Origin: Dietzia sp032248695
GTDB lineage: Bacteria > Actinomycetota > Actinomycetes > Mycobacteriales > Mycobacteriaceae
NCBI RefSeq assembly: GCF_032248695.1
Contig: NZ_JAVHXC010000007.1
Location: 1 to 64,000 of the forward strand
Reading direction: 5' to 3'
DNA length: 64,000 nt
Of the stretch, positions 16,207 through 23,763 are shown piece by piece. Each line of letters starts with the position of its first letter. Positions within the stretch are counted from its first letter, which is position 1. The translations under genes and the position numbers were made by a program. A model generated the notes under the pieces. The model was not told the DNA's origin. It worked only from the letters and a program-made list of their open reading frames with translations, and searched no databases.

Positions 16207-17006
16207 GCGCCGAGGTGTTCGTCAAACGCGGCTCAGGCCACGGGCCCGACTTCTTCCGCCACGAGGCCGCCGGGTTGGCCTGGCTCGCCGCGGCCCCCGG
16301 CGGGCCGCGCGTGGTGACGGTGAAGGGGGTCGACGACGACGAGATCACCCTCGAGAAGATCCCCGCCGGTCGCGCCACGGCGGACGCGGCCCTGCGGTTC
16401 GGTCGGTCGCTGGCGGCGATGCACGATGCGGGTGCGGCCGCCTGGGGCGCACCCGCCGAGGGCTGGGCGGGCCGGTGCTTCATCGGTAACCGCCCGCAGG
16501 ACTGCCGGCCGACCGCGTCGTGGGGCGAGTTCTACGCCGAGCAGCGGGTCCGGCCCTTCGTCCGCATCGCGGTGGACCTGGGCGTGGTGGGCGGTGCCGA
16601 CCTGGCGGTGGTGGAGCGGGCCTGCGACCGCGTCGCCGCCGGCGAGCTCGACGACCCCGACGACGCTCCCGCCCGCATCCACGGCGACCTGTGGACGGGC
16701 AACGTCCTGTGGACCCGGGCGGACGCGGCTGACGTCGAGGGCGGGGGCGGCGTGGAGGCGGTGCTCATCGACCCCGCCGCGCACGGCGGGCACCGCGAGA
16801 CCGACCTGGCCATGCTGGCGCTGTTCGGCGCGCCGCATCTCGAGCACATCCTGCGTGGCTACGACGAGGCCCACCCGCTGCGCGAGGGCTGGCGGGAGCG
16901 GGTGCCGCTGCACCAGTTGCACCCGCTGGCCACGCACTCGGCCGGGCACGGCGCCGGCTACGCGGTCGCGTTGGCCGACGCCGCCCGGCGCGTGCTGGCG
17001 CTCTGA
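16203..17006 (+). CDS. Fructosamine kinase-like phosphotransferase
   Basis: A 267-aa protein with the fructosamine/ketosamine-3-kinase pattern: FFRHEAAGLAWLA, FGRSLAAMHDAGAAAWG, the catalytic loop ARIHGDLWTGNVLW (Asp in HGDLW, Asn in GN) and the metal-binding LIDPAAHGGHRETDLAML. Such kinases phosphorylate glycated amines so that the sugar falls off, repairing glycated proteins or metabolising Amadori compounds. The start GTG 16203 overlaps the MFS stop (GTGA), suggesting the transporter and kinase serve one pathway. The gene converges on a sugar dehydrogenase gene, but that is on the other strand. Confidence 0.88.
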   Translation: MSAEVFVKRGSGHGPDFFRHEAAGLAWLAAAPGGPRVVTVKGVDDDEITLEKIPAGRATADAALRFGRSLAAMHDAGAAAWGAPAEGWAGRCFIGNRPQDCRPTASWGEFYAEQRVRPFVRIAVDLGVVGGADLAVVERACDRVAAGELDDPDDAPARIHGDLWTGNVLWTRADAADVEGGGGVEAVLIDPAAHGGHRETDLAMLALFGAPHLEHILRGYDEAHPLREGWRERVPLHQLHPLATHSAGHGAGYAVALADAARRVLAL

Positions 17007-17025
17007 CCCTCGGGGCGCCCGGGAG

Positions 17026-17067
17026 TCAGGCGCCCGGGGTCAGTCGCCCGGGGTCAGGCGCCGGAGG
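17026..17067. repeat. 14-bp tandem repeat spanning a gene end
   Basis: Three copies of TCAGGCGCCCGGGG-like units start at 17026, 17040 and 17054. The third contains the stop codon of the leftward sugar dehydrogenase gene, so the array is a duplication of the 3' end of that gene into the spacer. Confidence 0.85.
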
Positions 17068-18286
17068 GGCTGACGCGGAACACCGAGTCGCGACCGTCGC
17101 CGTCGGAGGTGGTCACCAGCAGCGAGCCGCCCGGCTCGGGGGCCAGGGACCGAAGCCGGCCGAACTCGCCCTCGAGCAGCACGGAGGCGTCGACCACCGA
17201 GCGGCCGTCGTCGCTCAGCCGGAGCAGGACCAGCTTCTGGGTCTTGAGGTTGGCCATCGCCAGCGCGCCGGCCCACTCGCCCCACTCGGGGCCGAGGAAC
17301 TCGATGTCCGCGGGCGCCAGCGTCGGGGCGCCCGAGGACCAGACGGCCTCGATCGCGTCCGGGAACCTGGCGGTGTCGGTCATCGGCACGTTCTGGTCGT
17401 AGCGGCCGCCGACGTCGGGGTTCCAGCCGTAGTTCCCGCCGGGTTCGAGCAGGTTCACCTCGTCGTCGACGTCCGGGCCGTGCTCGGCGGAGTAGATCCG
17501 GCCGGTCTCGGGGTGGATCGCCAGACCCTGGATGTTGCGGTGGCCGATCGTGTGGACCACCGAGTCCCCCGTCGCGGGTTCGCCGTCCGGCGTGATGTGC
17601 AGGGTCTTGCCGGCCAGCGACTCGGGGTCCTGCGGGGCCGGGCCGGTGAAGGTGTCCCCGGTGCCGATGTAGATCGAACCGTCGGGGGCGGTGAGCAGCC
17701 GGCAGCCGCTGTGGAGGCCGTTGTCGCCGAGCGGGATCCCGGTGAGAGTGTCGCGGACCTTCGTCATGGCGGTCCAGTCCTCGTCGACGGCGAAGGTGGT
17801 GATCCGGTTGTCACGCTCGCCTCCGAGCGACCGCGACCAGCACACGTGGATCTCGCGGTTCTGCGCGAAGCCCGCGTCCACGGCCATGCCCATCAGGCCG
17901 CTCTCGGACTGCCGGAACAGGCCCGGCAGCTCGATGCCGATCTCGCGCTGCTCCTCGCCGGGGCGCTGCACGACCACCCGTCCGCCGCGCTCGCCGGTGA
18001 GGAGAGTGCCGTCCGGCGCGCGGACCACGTCCCACGGGATGGTCAGCCCGTCCATGACCGTCTCGGTCTCGACCGCCGGGCCCTCCACCACCGCGACGCC
18101 CTCTCCGGCGCCGATACCCGGGGTGGCGGGGAAGAGGCTGCCCGGCGGGATCAGGCTGGTGTCGATCGAGCCGGACGAGCCGCCGGGCAGGCTGCTCTGC
18201 GCGCAGGCGGTGAGCGGGACGGCGACGGTGACCGCCGCCGCGGCGGCGAGCCCGGCGAGGGTGCGGGGGAAGGCGGGACTGGGCAC
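17054..18286 (-). CDS. PQQ-type aldose sugar dehydrogenase-like lipoprotein (copy 1)
   Basis: A 410-aa exported protein. The signal peptide ends in a lipobox PLTAC, so it should be lipid-anchored. A short Gly-Ser linker (SSLPGGSSGSIDTSL) precedes a six-bladed propeller of the soluble glucose dehydrogenase (GSDH) family: GLTIPWDVVRAPDG, SESGLMGMAVD, GLHSGCRLLTAPDGSIYIGTGDT with the likely catalytic His, TIGHRNIQGLAIHPETG and YSAEHGPDVDDEVNLLEPGGNYGW. These enzymes oxidise aldoses with PQQ outside the membrane; PQQ dependence is inferred. It is 55 bp downstream of the second paralogue and probably cotranscribed. Confidence 0.85.
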   Translation of the reverse strand: MPSPAFPRTLAGLAAAAAVTVAVPLTACAQSSLPGGSSGSIDTSLIPPGSLFPATPGIGAGEGVAVVEGPAVETETVMDGLTIPWDVVRAPDGTLLTGERGGRVVVQRPGEEQREIGIELPGLFRQSESGLMGMAVDAGFAQNREIHVCWSRSLGGERDNRITTFAVDEDWTAMTKVRDTLTGIPLGDNGLHSGCRLLTAPDGSIYIGTGDTFTGPAPQDPESLAGKTLHITPDGEPATGDSVVHTIGHRNIQGLAIHPETGRIYSAEHGPDVDDEVNLLEPGGNYGWNPDVGGRYDQNVPMTDTARFPDAIEAVWSSGAPTLAPADIEFLGPEWGEWAGALAMANLKTQKLVLLRLSDDGRSVVDASVLLEGEFGRLRSLAPEPGGSLLVTTSDGDGRDSVFRVSPSGA

Positions 18287-18341
18287 GGCTGCTCCTGGGT
18301 CGGACGACTCGGGGAAGGGGTGAACCTCCGTCCGTCCGAAC

Positions 18342-19718
18342 CTATTCGACCCCCGGCGCCGGCGACACCGGAACGGCGGCGGGCCGGATCCGGAGCACCT
18401 CGTCCCGGCCCTGGCCGTTCGAGGTGGTGGCCAGCAGCGCTCCGCCGGGCTCGGCCGTCAGGGAACGGATGCGGCCGTGCTCGCCGGGGATGACGGCCCC
18501 GAGCTCGAGCACGCTGGTCCCATCCTCGTCGAGCCTCATCAGCACGATCTGCTTGGTCTTGAGCATCGCGACCGCCAGCGCGCCGTCCCACTCGCCCCAC
18601 GCCGGATCGTCCAGGAACGCGATCCCGCTCGTCGCGAGCGTGGGATCGCCGGACGACCACGTCGCCTCGACCGCGTCGGGGAACTTCACCAGATCGGTCA
18701 TGGGCGAGGCGTCGTCGTGGTCGCGCTCGTTGATCCCGGGCCGCAGCGGGTCCCACCCGTAGTTGCCGCCGGCCCGCAGCTGGTTAATCTCGTCGTCGCG
18801 GTGCGTGCCGTGCTCGGCCGAGAAGAGGCGTCCCGTCCCCGGCTGAAGGGCCAGGCCCTGGACGTTGCGGTGGCCGAAGGTGAAGATGCGTGGGTCCGCG
18901 CCCGGGATGCGGGCCGGGTCCTGGGTGGGGGAGCCGTCGCGGGTCACGTGCAGGACTTTGCCGCCGAGCGACCGCAGGTCCTGGGGGACCGCGCCGTGGA
19001 AGGTGTCACCGGTGCCGATGTAGAGCGTGCCATCCGGGTGGGCGAGAATGCGGCACCCGGAGTGGTGGCCGATGTTCTGCCGGGCGATGCCGGGGACGAT
19101 CACGTCGGGGTCCTCGAGCGCCGACCAGTCGTCCGCCGCGCGCCAGGCGGTGACGCGGCTGTCGCCGGGCGTGCCGTCGGCGAAGTTCTCCGAGTGGCAG
19201 GTGTAGACCTCGCGGCTCCGGGCGAAGTCGTGCGCCAACGCCATACCCATCAGGCCGCTCTCGCCGCCGGTGAACAGGCCGTCGAAATCGGCCGCGACGT
19301 CGGTGGTCGTCCCGTCGGGGTGGATCGCCACGACCCTGCCCGTCCCGCGCTCACCGGTCACCACCACGCCGCTCGGGTCGCGGACCACGTCCCACGGGAT
19401 GGTCAGGCCGCCGACCAGTGTCTCCACTTCGACTTCCGGGCCGGGGGGCAGGGGCTCGTCCGGGTAGCGGTCCTCGGGCCGGGCGGCCGGCGCGCCGAGT
19501 GAACCCGCGGACCCGGTCGAGCCGAGGGACCCGGCCGAACCCGATGAACCGGCATCCAGCGACCCGAACAGTGAACCCGGCGCCGCACTCTGGGCGTTCG
19601 CGGTCAGCGGAGCCACCATCGCCGCGGCGGCCGCGGTCGCCACCGCACCGGCGGTCAACCCGGCGCGCAGGCCGGCTCGTGAGCGGATACGGGGACGCGA
19701 AGGGGACGAGCGGAACAC
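18342..19718 (-). CDS. Secreted PQQ-type aldose sugar dehydrogenase-like protein (copy 2)
   Basis: A 458-aa paralogue of the downstream gene. The signal peptide ends PLTANAQS without a lipobox Cys, so this copy is predicted to be free or otherwise wall-associated. A longer linker (about 44-85) is almost entirely Gly-Ser-Leu-Ala, for example GSLFGSLDAGSSGSAGSLGS. The propeller carries GLTIPWDVVRDPSG, GESGLMGMALAHD, GHHSGCRILAHPDGTLYIGTGDT with the likely catalytic His, TFGHRNVQGLALQPGTG and SAEHGTHRDDEINQLRAGGNYGW. The anchoring difference between paralogues suggests two cell locations for related activities. Confidence 0.85.
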   Translation of the reverse strand: MFRSSPSRPRIRSRAGLRAGLTAGAVATAAAAAMVAPLTANAQSAAPGSLFGSLDAGSSGSAGSLGSTGSAGSLGAPAARPEDRYPDEPLPPGPEVEVETLVGGLTIPWDVVRDPSGVVVTGERGTGRVVAIHPDGTTTDVAADFDGLFTGGESGLMGMALAHDFARSREVYTCHSENFADGTPGDSRVTAWRAADDWSALEDPDVIVPGIARQNIGHHSGCRILAHPDGTLYIGTGDTFHGAVPQDLRSLGGKVLHVTRDGSPTQDPARIPGADPRIFTFGHRNVQGLALQPGTGRLFSAEHGTHRDDEINQLRAGGNYGWDPLRPGINERDHDDASPMTDLVKFPDAVEATWSSGDPTLATSGIAFLDDPAWGEWDGALAVAMLKTKQIVLMRLDEDGTSVLELGAVIPGEHGRIRSLTAEPGGALLATTSNGQGRDEVLRIRPAAVPVSPAPGVE

Positions 19719-19837
19719 GGGGCCTCCGGGGATAGGCGCGACGGGGTCACGGGCGACGAGCCCCGGCGACCGAAGTCACCGGGGTTCAGATGACGGTATC
19801 CGACCCCTACGACACCCCTACGTCACCCCAGAGACGA

Positions 19838-19882
19838 GGAGCGCCCCGCGCGCCCGCTCACGGGCGGCGCGCGGGGCGCTCC
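19838..19882. terminator. Hairpin downstream of htdX
   Basis: A perfect 16-bp stem (GGAGCGCCCCGCGCGC and its complement) lies 18 bp after the leftward htdX stop, between htdX and the upstream region of the sugar dehydrogenase gene. Confidence 0.75.
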
Positions 19883-19900
19883 AGTCGCTGGTCGGAGAGG

Positions 19901-20806
19901 CTAGAGCTCCTCGATCGTCGCGCTCGCGTGTACGGTCCCCAGCTTCTTGGGGTTGCGCACGGTCAGCGACCAGGCCGCGTCGCCGGCACCGCCGCGCCGG
20001 GCGTAGATCCCCAGCTTCGCGGGCAGGATCACCGGCTTGCCGAACTCCACCGAGTAGCGGGCGCGCCGGGGGATCTCGCCCTCGACCACGCCGAGCAGCG
20101 TCGCGGCGGTCCACATGCCGTGCGCGATGACGTTGGGGAACCCGAACGCCTTGGCGCCCACCCCGGAGACGTGGATGGGATTGCGGTCCCCGGACACGGC
20201 CGCGTACTCCGCGATCCGCGCCTCGGACACCGACCTCACCACCGTGGGATCACCGAGCTCGGCCGCGGTCGGCGGCGCGGGCTTCGGCGGGCGCGGGGCG
20301 TCCTTCGGCGGGGTGAGAGACGTCCGCCGCTTCGAGAGCAGGCCCGACCGTTGCACCCAGGCGGGCTCGTCGTCGTCGCCCGTCCTGATCTCGGTGACCA
20401 CATCCAACAGCAACCCCGCCGGGTGCTCGCGCAGGTTCTCCGCGTGCGCGCGGATGCCGAGCTCGTCGCCGACCCGCAGGGGACGGCGCGACTCGATCTC
20501 GTTGGTCAGGTGCACCGATCCCATCGCCGGCACCGGGTAGTCCGGGTCCAGCATGAGCTGCATGCTCAGCGGGAAGGCCAGCGTGAACGGGTAGGTCAGC
20601 GGCAGCTCGTCGGTCAGGCGCAGGTCGCAGACGCGCGCGTACGCGGCCAGGTTGGCCACGTCGACGCGCACTCCGGTGACCTCGACGCCCTTCGACGGCA
20701 TCGACGTGCCGTCACGCGAGCCGCCCACGACGGGCAGGGCACCGACCGCGGCCTTGCCGTACTGGCCGAGCAGGTTGGGGATGCCGGGAAGGCGGGTGTA
20801 CTCCAC
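19901..20806 (-). CDS. htdX: MaoC-like (R)-3-hydroxyacyl-thioester dehydratase, HtdX type
   Basis: A 301-aa cytoplasmic protein. The hydratase-2 motif is clear near residues 205-230: EYAAVSGDRNPIHVSGVGAK with the catalytic Asp and His, then FPNVIAHGMWTAATL. The N-terminal half is a degenerate second hot-dog fold, as usual for double-hotdog HtdX/HtdZ proteins. It dehydrates 3-hydroxyacyl thioesters in fatty-acid elongation or oxidation. GTG 20806 starts 6 bp after the fabG4-type stop, so both are cotranscribed, the same order as mycobacterial htdX-fabG4. Confidence 0.9.
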   Translation of the reverse strand: MEYTRLPGIPNLLGQYGKAAVGALPVVGGSRDGTSMPSKGVEVTGVRVDVANLAAYARVCDLRLTDELPLTYPFTLAFPLSMQLMLDPDYPVPAMGSVHLTNEIESRRPLRVGDELGIRAHAENLREHPAGLLLDVVTEIRTGDDDEPAWVQRSGLLSKRRTSLTPPKDAPRPPKPAPPTAAELGDPTVVRSVSEARIAEYAAVSGDRNPIHVSGVGAKAFGFPNVIAHGMWTAATLLGVVEGEIPRRARYSVEFGKPVILPAKLGIYARRGGAGDAAWSLTVRNPKKLGTVHASATIEEL

Positions 20807-20812
20807 GGCCGA

Positions 20813-22162
20813 TCACGCCCCCAGCAGCGACTGGCCGCACACGCGGATCACGTTGTTGGTGACCGCGGAGGAGGCCGGGCTCGCGAAGTAGGAGATGGTC
20901 TCGGCGACGTCGACCGGCAGGCCACCCTGCAGCATCGAGTTCATGCGGCGGCCGGCCTCCCGCGTGCCGAAGGGGATGGCGGCGGTCATCTGGGTCTCGA
21001 TGAAGCCCGGCGCCACCGCGTTGACGGTGATGCCCCGCGACGCCAGCTCCTCGGAGGCGCCGTTGACGAAGCCGATCACGCCGGCCTTGGAGGCGGCGTA
21101 GTTGGTCTGCCCGCGGTTGCCGGCGATGCCCGCCATCGAGGACACGCCGATCACACGCGAGCCCTCGCCCAGGATGCCCTTCTCGGCGAGCTCGGCGGTG
21201 ATCCGCTCGGGGGCGATGAGGTTGACCGCCATCACGGACTCCCACCGCGCGGCGTCCATGCCGGCGAGCGTCTTGTCGCGGGTGATGCCGGCGTTGTGGA
21301 CGAGGATGTCGAGGCGGCCGTCGTGGCGCTCGGTGATGTGCTTGGCCAGGACCTCGGCGGCGTCGGCGGCGGTGACGTCGAGAGGCAGGGAGGTCCCGCC
21401 GACCTTGTTGGCGGTCGCCGAGAGCGACTCGCCGGCGGCCGGGATGTCGCAGCAGATCACGTGCGCACCGTCGCGGGACAGGACCGCCGCGATCTCCGCG
21501 CCGATGCCGCGGGCGGCCCCGGTGACGACGGCGAGCTTGCCCTCGAGCGGACGGTCCCACGACGACGGGGCGCTGGCGGAACCGGCGCCCACGCGGAACA
21601 CCTGCGCGTCGACATACGCCGACTTGGCCGACAGGACGAAGCGCAGGGTGGACTCGAGCCCGGAGGCGCCCGCATCGGAGTCGGGGGAGACGTACACGAG
21701 CTGGACGGTCGCGCCGCGCTTCATCTCCTTGCCGAGCGAGCGGGTGAAGCCCTCGAGCGCGCGCTGGGCGATGCGCTCGTCGACCGAGCCGGTCTCCTCG
21801 GGCGTGGTGCCCAGGACGACGATGCGGCCGCTGGCCATCACGTTGCGCACGACCGGGTTGAAGAACTCGTACAGCGCCACCAGGTCCTCGGGGCGCTTGA
21901 AGGAGGTGGCGTCGAACACGAGTCCGGCGAACTTGCCCTCGGCACCCGCCCCGGCCAGCTCGTAGTCCGAGGACAGCATCTCGCGGACCGGCTCGACCAG
22001 GCGGCCCTCGCCACCGATGAGGACCGGGCCGTGGAGGGCGGGCTCGCCGGCCTCGTGGCGGCGCAGCTGCTCCGGCTGCGGCAGGCCGACCTTGCCGGCG
22101 ATGAACGACCCGGGGGCCGAGGTCACGAACTGCGAGTAGAGGTCGAGGTTGCCCTGTGCCAT
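20813..22162 (-). CDS. fabG4: High-molecular-weight 3-oxoacyl-ACP reductase (FabG4 type)
   Basis: A 449-aa protein. Residues 1-200 are the flavodoxin-like N-terminal domain of the large FabG group. The C-terminal half is an SDR: cofactor site VVTGAARGIGAEIA, NAGITRDKT, and the active site IGVSSMAGIAGNRGQTNYAASKAG with Tyr-x3-Lys. It reduces 3-ketoacyl thioesters with NAD(P)H. ATG 22162 is preferred over ATG 22171 because AGGAG would abut the latter. It is divergent from fadA2 across a 124-bp promoter region that holds a candidate operator. Confidence 0.92.
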   Translation of the reverse strand: MAQGNLDLYSQFVTSAPGSFIAGKVGLPQPEQLRRHEAGEPALHGPVLIGGEGRLVEPVREMLSSDYELAGAGAEGKFAGLVFDATSFKRPEDLVALYEFFNPVVRNVMASGRIVVLGTTPEETGSVDERIAQRALEGFTRSLGKEMKRGATVQLVYVSPDSDAGASGLESTLRFVLSAKSAYVDAQVFRVGAGSASAPSSWDRPLEGKLAVVTGAARGIGAEIAAVLSRDGAHVICCDIPAAGESLSATANKVGGTSLPLDVTAADAAEVLAKHITERHDGRLDILVHNAGITRDKTLAGMDAARWESVMAVNLIAPERITAELAEKGILGEGSRVIGVSSMAGIAGNRGQTNYAASKAGVIGFVNGASEELASRGITVNAVAPGFIETQMTAAIPFGTREAGRRMNSMLQGGLPVDVAETISYFASPASSAVTNNVIRVCGQSLLGA

Positions 22163-22211
22163 GGCGATCATCTCCTGGAGAGGTGTGCGGTCCTACGGGT
22201 CGACAAGTAAC

Positions 22212-22225
22212 TTACCGCTGAGTAA
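22212..22225. promoter_or_regulatory. Candidate operator TTACCGCTGAGTAA between fabG4 and fadA2
   Basis: The sequence has TTAC and GTAA ends in inverted orientation (TTAC-N6-GTAA) and lies in the AT-rich core of the divergent promoter region. A matching TTACCGnnGAGTA sequence occurs upstream of the FadE5-type gene at 29618-29630 (reverse strand). Both genes act on acyl-CoA, so one fatty-acid regulator may bind both. The regulator is not identified. Confidence 0.45.
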
Positions 22226-22286
22226 CAATACTGCCAGGGCCGCGTTTCGGGCCACCGGACACCGAGAACAAACGGGAGTGACACAC

Positions 22287-23600
22287 GTGACCACCAGCCC
22301 CCGCAAGGTCGCCATCGTCGGCGGCAACCGAATCCCCTTCGCCCGCTCGAACGGCAAGTACGCGGACGCCTCCAACCAGGACATGCTCACCGCCGCGATC
22401 GACGGCCTGGCCAGCCGCTACAACCTGCAGGGAGAGCGTCTCGGCTCCGTCGTCGCCGGTGCCGTCCTCAAGCACTCCCGCGACTTCAACCTCACGCGCG
22501 AGTCCGTCCTCGGTTCGGTGCTCGACTCCTCCAGCCCGGCCTACGACGTGCAGCAGGCCTGCGGCACCGGTCTGGCCGCTGCCATCCAGGTCGCCGACGC
22601 GATCGCGCTCGGGCGGATCGAGTCCGGCATCGCCGGCGGCACCGACACCACCTCGGACGCCCCGCTCGCCGTCAACGACGACCTGCGCAAGACCCTCATC
22701 AAGCTCACCGCGGCCAAGAGCACCGTCGACCGTCTCAAGCTGCTCGGTGAGATCCGCCCCCAGGGCCTGGTCCCGGAGCAGCCGCAGAACGCCGAGCCGC
22801 GCACGGGCCTGTCCATGGGCGAGCACGCCGCGATCACCGCCCGCGAGTTCGGCGTGTCCCGTGCCGACCAGGACGCCCTGGCCGCCACCAGTCACCGCAA
22901 CCTCGCCGCCTCCTACGAGTCGGGTTTCCAGGACGACCTGGTCACCCCGTACCTCGGCGTGGCGCGCGACGACAACATGCGGCCCGACTCCTCCGAGGAG
23001 AAGCTGGCCAAGCTCAAGCCCGTGTTCGGCAAGCGGGACGCGGAGGCCCACGGCACCGAGGCCACCATGACCGCCGGCAACTCCACCCCGCTCACCGACG
23101 GCGCCTCCGCGGTGCTGCTGGCCAGCGAGGAGTGGGCGGCCGAGCACAAGCTGCCCGTGCGCGCCTACCTCGTGGACTCCGAGACCGCCTCCGTGGACTT
23201 CATCCACGGCAAGGAGGGGCGCAACCCGGACGGTCTGCTCATGGCCCCGACCTACGCGGTGGCGCGCCTGCTCGCCCGTAACGGCCTCACCCTGCAGGAC
23301 TTCGACTACTACGAGATCCACGAGGCGTTCGCCTCGCAGGTCCTGGCCACCCTGGCCGCGTGGGAGTCCGAGGAGTACTGCACGCAGCGCCTGGGCCTCG
23401 ACAAGGCGCTGGGCTCGATCGACCGGTCCAAGCTCAACGTCAACGGCTCCTCGCTGGCGGCCGGGCACCCGTTCGCCGCGACCGGCGGCCGCATCCTCGC
23501 CGCCACCGCGAAGCTGCTCGAGCAGAACGGCGGCGGCCGCGCCCTCATCTCCATCTGCGCGGCCGGCGGCCAGGGCGTCACCGCGATCATCGAGCGCTGA
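22287..23600 (+). CDS. fadA2: Acetyl-CoA acetyltransferase (thiolase, FadA2 type)
   Basis: A 437-aa thiolase. The acyl-accepting Cys92 lies in QQACGTGLAAAI. The C-terminal catalytic residues are His in YEIHEAFASQVL and Cys in ISICAAGGQGVTAI. It cleaves 3-ketoacyl-CoA in beta-oxidation or condenses acetyl-CoA. GTG 22287 has GGGAG at about 8 bp and gives the usual FadA2 length; a GTG at 22278 is the alternative. Divergence from fabG4-htdX reproduces the arrangement known from mycobacteria (Rv0241c-Rv0243). Confidence 0.92.
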   Translation: MTTSPRKVAIVGGNRIPFARSNGKYADASNQDMLTAAIDGLASRYNLQGERLGSVVAGAVLKHSRDFNLTRESVLGSVLDSSSPAYDVQQACGTGLAAAIQVADAIALGRIESGIAGGTDTTSDAPLAVNDDLRKTLIKLTAAKSTVDRLKLLGEIRPQGLVPEQPQNAEPRTGLSMGEHAAITAREFGVSRADQDALAATSHRNLAASYESGFQDDLVTPYLGVARDDNMRPDSSEEKLAKLKPVFGKRDAEAHGTEATMTAGNSTPLTDGASAVLLASEEWAAEHKLPVRAYLVDSETASVDFIHGKEGRNPDGLLMAPTYAVARLLARNGLTLQDFDYYEIHEAFASQVLATLAAWESEEYCTQRLGLDKALGSIDRSKLNVNGSSLAAGHPFAATGGRILAATAKLLEQNGGGRALISICAAGGQGVTAIIER

Positions 23601-23623
23601 CCGACCCGGCGCACGCCTGACCA

Positions 23624-23656
23624 GTGCAGCCCCCGCGCCCGGCGCGGGGGCTGCAC
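23624..23656. terminator. Hairpin terminator after fadA2
   Basis: GTGCAGCCCCCGCGCC is followed after one base by its perfect complement, giving about 14 usable base pairs with a small loop, 23 bp downstream of the stop. It is followed by TCAT and no clear T-run. Confidence 0.7.
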
Positions 23657-23763
23657 TCATCGGCACCGGTCGGTCATAGTGGTGTTCACAGTGCTTCGTG
23701 CGGGAGTCTTTCAGGCCGGCGCCCCGCCGGGGACCCCGCCCGCTTCATGAGGAGGCGTGACGA

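Noticed and set aside
23192..23666. Long reverse-strand frame opposite the thiolase gene
   Set aside because: The frame consists of Gly/Val/Arg-rich antisense sequence without motifs, whereas the forward frame has all thiolase catalytic residues.
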